Shown here piece by piece: positions 60,101-64,000 of a stretch of DNA of 64,000 nucleotides (the first letter of the stretch is position 1; every line of letters begins with the position of its first letter). This DNA comes from Clarkia xantiana subsp. parviflora (lineage: Eukaryota; Streptophyta; Magnoliopsida; Myrtales; Onagraceae), in contig JAPTYO010000010.1 in NCBI GenBank assembly GCA_036873135.1, positions 22,623,772 through 22,687,771 of the forward strand, given 5' to 3'. The translations under genes and the position numbers were made by a program. Below the pieces are notes generated by a model that saw nothing but the letters and a program-made list of their open reading frames with translations, searched no databases and was not told where the DNA came from.

Positions 60101-62739
60101 TTCAAGTCGCGGAAGTCAACACACATCCGCCACTTCCCGTTGCTCTTCCTCACCAGTACTGGGTTGGCTACCCAAGTTTGGAATCGGATCTCCCTAATGA
60201 ATCCAGCGTCGAGCAACCTGCCAACCTCCTGCTGGATTGCAATCCTTTTGTCTGTTCCCATCGGACGTCTCTTCTGCGCGATCGGCTTGATTGTGGGGTC
60301 GATATTCAATTCATGCTCGATCACGTCCCGACTGATTCCCGGCATATCGCTCGGGGACCAGGCAAATAACTCCTTGAATTCTTTCAATAGGGCGATCAAC
60401 TCCTGAGCTTTTTCTTCGGATAGGGCGGATCCGATCTTTACCCTCCTCTCGGGTCCATCTATCTCGACTTCTTTTAGGTCCTCCATGGGGGCGGGACGCC
60501 CAAACTCCTCTCGAGGATCAGTGTCTGTCTGGAGAACCGACATAGCCTCCTTCCTCGATCTCCTTGTGGCGTTGACATAGCATCGTCTCGACGCCACCTG
60601 GTCGCCTTTCACTTCACCGACCCCATTCTCAGTCGGGAACTTCAGTTTCTGATGGACAGTCGAGGCTACCGCCATCAGCGGGTTGATAGTGGTTCTTCCA
60701 ATGATCGCATTGTATGTCCCCGTGGATTCGACCACCACGAACTCCACATCTCTCTTCTCCATCTTCCAGCCACTGCCGAACCACACAGGCAACGTAATAA
60801 CCCCCAATGGATAAGAGGTTGTGCCGCAAAATCCTACCATCGGGAAGTTAACCTCCCGTAAGTCTTTCTTCTTCTTCCCCATCTGCTCCAGGGCGTCGGA
60901 GAAGAGGATGTCGGAGGAGCTTCCTCCATCAATGAGGATCCTCTTCACTTCGAATCCTCCTACATCCAATGTCACTACTAGGGCATCCTCGTGGGGGGTC
61001 TCTACTCCCTCCAGATCCTTCGCCGAGAATGTGATCTCCATCTCCTCCTTCGGAGTCCATGACCGAGACCTTTTTCCCAAAACCACTGCTACGGGCACTT
61101 GGTTGGCATAACGCTCCCGAGAAGACGATGTGTCTCCTCCTGCAGCGAACCCTCCATGGATCACATTAATAACCCTCTTCTGTCGGGACCCTGATGGGCC
61201 CTCCGAAGGCTCTGCGTCGGACCTTCTCTTCCTTGGGGACCTCGATCGAGATTTGGATCTTGATCGAGATCGGGAACGGGGCTTGCAGCGCGAATCTCCC
61301 ACGAACTCCTTCAGCTTACCCCTCTGGATAAGCTTCTCTATTTCCTTCTTCAGCTCCCGACACTGGTCAGTGTCGTGACCAGAGGCCCGATGGAATCGGC
61401 AGTAACGGTCGGTGCGGGAGCCCAACTTTTCTCCTTGCTTCTCCATTACCGCCAAGACCTCTTTCAAAGGCCTGTTGAGGGGGGTAAACTCCTCCCTCTA
61501 ACTGTCCCTCTTGGTCGGACGCCTATCCTCCCTCCGATCAGAGCGTCCACGACTCCGACTACCCTCGGAGCTATCCTTCTTGTGTCGGTTGTCCAATGGT
61601 TTGAACAACTGCTTTCCTTCACGCCCCTTGGGAGGAGCCAATTCTCCGGCGGCGATCTTCGACTCTTGGACGTCGATTTGCTGTTTTACCCTCGCCTGAA
61701 GTGCCTCCATGTTCCAGACTTTTTTGGCCGCGACGCTGTGAAGTAAGTCGGAGCCGTAGGGGGGATTGAGGTTTTTCAGGAAGGTACGGATGGCCTCGCC
61801 CTCCGATATCTCCTCATCCAGCTCGGTCATACCAGCCGTGTAACGCTGGTAGTATTGGGCCAGCGATTCGTCGGGCCTCTGGACCACCTCATGCAGGGTC
61901 CGAACACTCTTCAGCAGCCGTCGACGCCCTTGGTACTGGGCGATGAATCGCTGATGCATATCCTTCCAACAGGTTATACATCCAGTGGGCAGACTGTAAA
62001 ACCATGTCATCGCCTTCTCTCCCAAGGTACTCGGGAACAATGCGCAGATAACATCCTCATCTGGGGTCCTGCCCATGCACGCTGTCAGGTGCTTCTGCAC
62101 GTGGCGAACCGGGTCCGCGACCCCGTCGTACTCGTCTATCTTCGGGATACCCAAGCCTGGAGGGGCCAGGGTATGGATCAGTCTGGGAACGAAAGGATGG
62201 GTCTCCTGACTCCCCAATTCCGACATCATGGGCTTCTGATCTCCCATGCAAATACCCACGATCTTCACTACTTGGTCGGCAGTGAGGGGACCATTCAGGG
62301 GAATAGTCCTTTGTTGCACTGGCCCTGGCCCATCGACCACGAAATTCTCCGCCGGTGCTGGATTGGGAGGAATGGGCTGTTCCCTCAACGGAGGGGGTGG
62401 CGGCAGGTTGTCGTCCGCCTGCCTTCTGGGGGCATCTCGCCGCGGAGGGAGCGGCGGTAGATCTGCGGCCTGCCTTCTAGCAGCTTCTCTTCGGTCTAGG
62501 AGGGCCTCCATGGCCTCCATGAATAGGGGCATGGCCTCTGCCACTACCCTGGCCAGCTCTGGATTCTGGGAAGGTGCCTCGTTCCTGGATCCACCAGGGG
62601 GGTTGTTCCTTCGCGCGGTATCGTCTCGGCGAGTGCTGTCACCATCGTCTCTCAAATCCTGATGCTGTGTAGCATCCTCAGGGGGATTGCTGGTGGCCGG
62701 CACCTGCTTGCCTGATCGTTGCGGCCTGTTGCCAGCCAT
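57169..62739 (-). pseudogene. Gag-Pol of gypsy element 2, single frame with one TAG
   Basis: From ATG 62739 to the stop at 57169 the frame is open for 1,857 codons except one TAG (61500-61498), between KRDS and REEFTPL, upstream of the CCHC knuckle (CRFHRASGHDTDQC). Gag core: LGEKAMTWFYSLPTGCITCW and QYQGRRRLLKSVRTL. Then protease ILIDGGSSSDIL, RT with YVDDMLVKS, gypsy RNase H, second RNase H (YTDGSSSSDGSG...NEAEYEALITGL), integrase HHCC (SCDACQRY) and D-D-E (GIDLVGP, SENGPPF, GQVEAANK). RT, both RNases H and integrase look complete. Gag and Pol share one frame, unlike element 1. The Asp preceding GGSSS serves as the protease catalytic residue. The TAG is most simply a nonsense mutation. Confidence 0.9.
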
Positions 62740-62805
62740 GGTATGGAATCAGAGGGAAGCAAACTTACTTTGGCTTTTTGTTGCGTTTCCCACAGACGGC
62801 GCCAA

Positions 62806-63445
62806 TGTTGGATCACGGTAGGAACTCCGGTTACGGTGACGGATTCCTTAGCTCCTCGCAATCCTGCAGAAGGGGAATAGAGGGCGGTGGCCCAGAATCC
62901 CTCTCCGATGCTTAACGTAAGTACGGTGATCAAGCAAGCAATATGTGTATGTGTAAAAAACGTAACCCTAACCTGTGATAACTTCCCCCCTTTTATAGGG
63001 GGAAGGCTATCTCAGTTACCTGATTAGGCGGTTGGATTGTGATCCACTATCCCAAATATCTCGCCGTATATCTTGCCACGTATCTGTACAGTTATATGTA
63101 TCCCACATATCTCGCCCATTATACCACTACTGTAATCATGGCGAGATTTCCGGGATTGTGCTCTTACTGGTGAGTCTCGATCATTATCGGAGACTCCCAA
63201 GTTGCACCGTTGAGGATTCGGTGTCGGGGAGTGGTGTCAACTCCCATATCGGGACCGACTACGTCCAGGTCCGATATCTTCGGGGCTCTCCCCTATCGGG
63301 GCCATGCTTACTCGGGGCCATTCAATGTCGGGGCCTCCTTCCGTCGGAGCCCTTAGCCTTCCAGCAGCCCAGCTCCTAGCCCAACGGGCCTAGTCGCCGT
63401 TTGCCAATCGTTAAGGGGCCTAACGGCCTCAGCCGGGGCCCATCA
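62806..63445 (-). repeat. 5' LTR of gypsy element 2
   Basis: 640 bp, apparently identical to the LTR at 52386 except position 63397. Confidence 0.95.
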
Positions 63446-63450
63446 GTATC

Positions 63451-64000
63451 GGTTAAGGTTCGCCGAGAACACTCCCGGCTCACCCTTCTTGTAAGTTCTC
63501 AATAGAAGCATAAGAAAGAATACAAGAAAATATACAACAACAAGAATCTATGAACACGCTCGAATAACGTGATATATCACGTCAAGAGCCCGTAATTCAT
63601 TCGGAAGCATATGAATAGCTGGTTGTCGTTTGAGGCCCCCCACATTCGGCACCTATCGCAATTCGCAACCCAACAAAATGTCATTTCACTTACATCACAT
63701 TCTGCTATCATGTTCCCACCCCCCCTATTTTATTTTATTATAAATAAACAAGTATTACTATCAGCCAATGAATGTATTTATTTATTATCATGATTTTAAG
63801 AAACTATTAAGGTAGACATGACACTTCAAAGGCACTAAAGTACAATAAAAAAAAATTATATAGTAATTATGTAATACTAGGCAGTGGTTTTAACATTTTA
63901 TTCTTTAATTAATTAGATATTCTGGTTTAAAATCAACTAGAAGTTTATGAATAAAAATAAATTTATTATCAGTAGTCTGTTTACCTATTATAGATGTGAT
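63451..64000. other. Spacer, nothing recognised
   Basis: Continues the interrupted locus from 52380, then AT-rich intergenic DNA to the window end. Confidence 0.4.

Larger units (their letters stand above)
52386..63445 (-). mobile_element. Ty3/gypsy Tat-type LTR retrotransposon, element 2 (11.1 kb)
   Basis: LTRs of 640 bp (52386-53025 and 62806-63445) flanked by GTATC (52381-52385 and 63446-63450). By eye the LTRs differ at one base (T at 52977, C at 63397). The primer-binding site TGGCGCCGTCTGTGGGA reads on the minus strand just inside the right LTR; a polypurine tract (CTTGGGGGCAAA on the minus strand) lies next to the left LTR. The layout matches element 1: gag-pol, tandem array, antisense spliced gene. 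LTR sequence differs from element 1, so it is a separate but related family. One mismatch in 1,280 compared bases means a very recent insertion. Confidence 0.96.

Overview
The window is nuclear DNA of a eudicot plant; the species cannot be fixed from sequence alone. It has split genes with GT-AG introns, AT-rich spacers, TA and CT microsatellites, and plant families (GDSL lipase, thaumatin-like protein, SBT4-type subtilase, small LysM protein). Well over half of it is transposable elements, many nested.

Layout. 1-5.2 kb: a decayed mitochondrial processing peptidase beta fragment, one CACTA terminus with its subterminal repeats, and a PIF/Harbinger element split by a 999-bp hAT element with a perfect 8-bp target duplication. 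5.7-8.4 kb: an intact small LysM gene (8017-8376), its decayed tandem copy, a SINE and an RNase H fragment. 8.75-18.5 kb: two TRIM-like elements, a decayed Ty1/copia element and a stack of related copia LTRs. 18.5-19.1 kb: a CTD-phosphatase-like (CPL) pseudogene. 19.7-30.9 kb: Ty3/gypsy Tat-type element 1 (plus strand, TSD AAAAG). 31.4-33.4 kb: a LINE-like retroposon with a 13-bp TSD. 33.9-43.9 kb: GDSL (35829-38763) and thaumatin-like (39910-41036) genes among three copies of one Helitron family, a small MITE and two SINEs, one split by a 521-bp foldback element. 44.4-48.4 kb: an intact 11-exon subtilase gene. 48.5-52.1 kb: copia remnants, a 295-bp SMART-like LTR element and a 1,143-bp TRIM, the last two with TATA...TATA LTR ends. 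52.4-63.4 kb: Tat-type element 2 (minus strand, TSD GTATC), whose LTRs appear to differ at one base in 640.

Most notable: both Tat elements carry, opposite to gag-pol and between pol and the 3' LTR, a second gene that I can resolve into four exons with GT-AG introns, a TATA box and a 7-nt first coding exon. In element 1 it is open for 805 residues. In both elements a tandem array fills the gap between the convergent ends of pol and this antisense gene.

The four host genes show no operon-like link. They are independent genes; several (LysM, thaumatin-like, subtilase, GDSL) encode probable secreted proteins. All boundaries were derived by eye; no database search was run.
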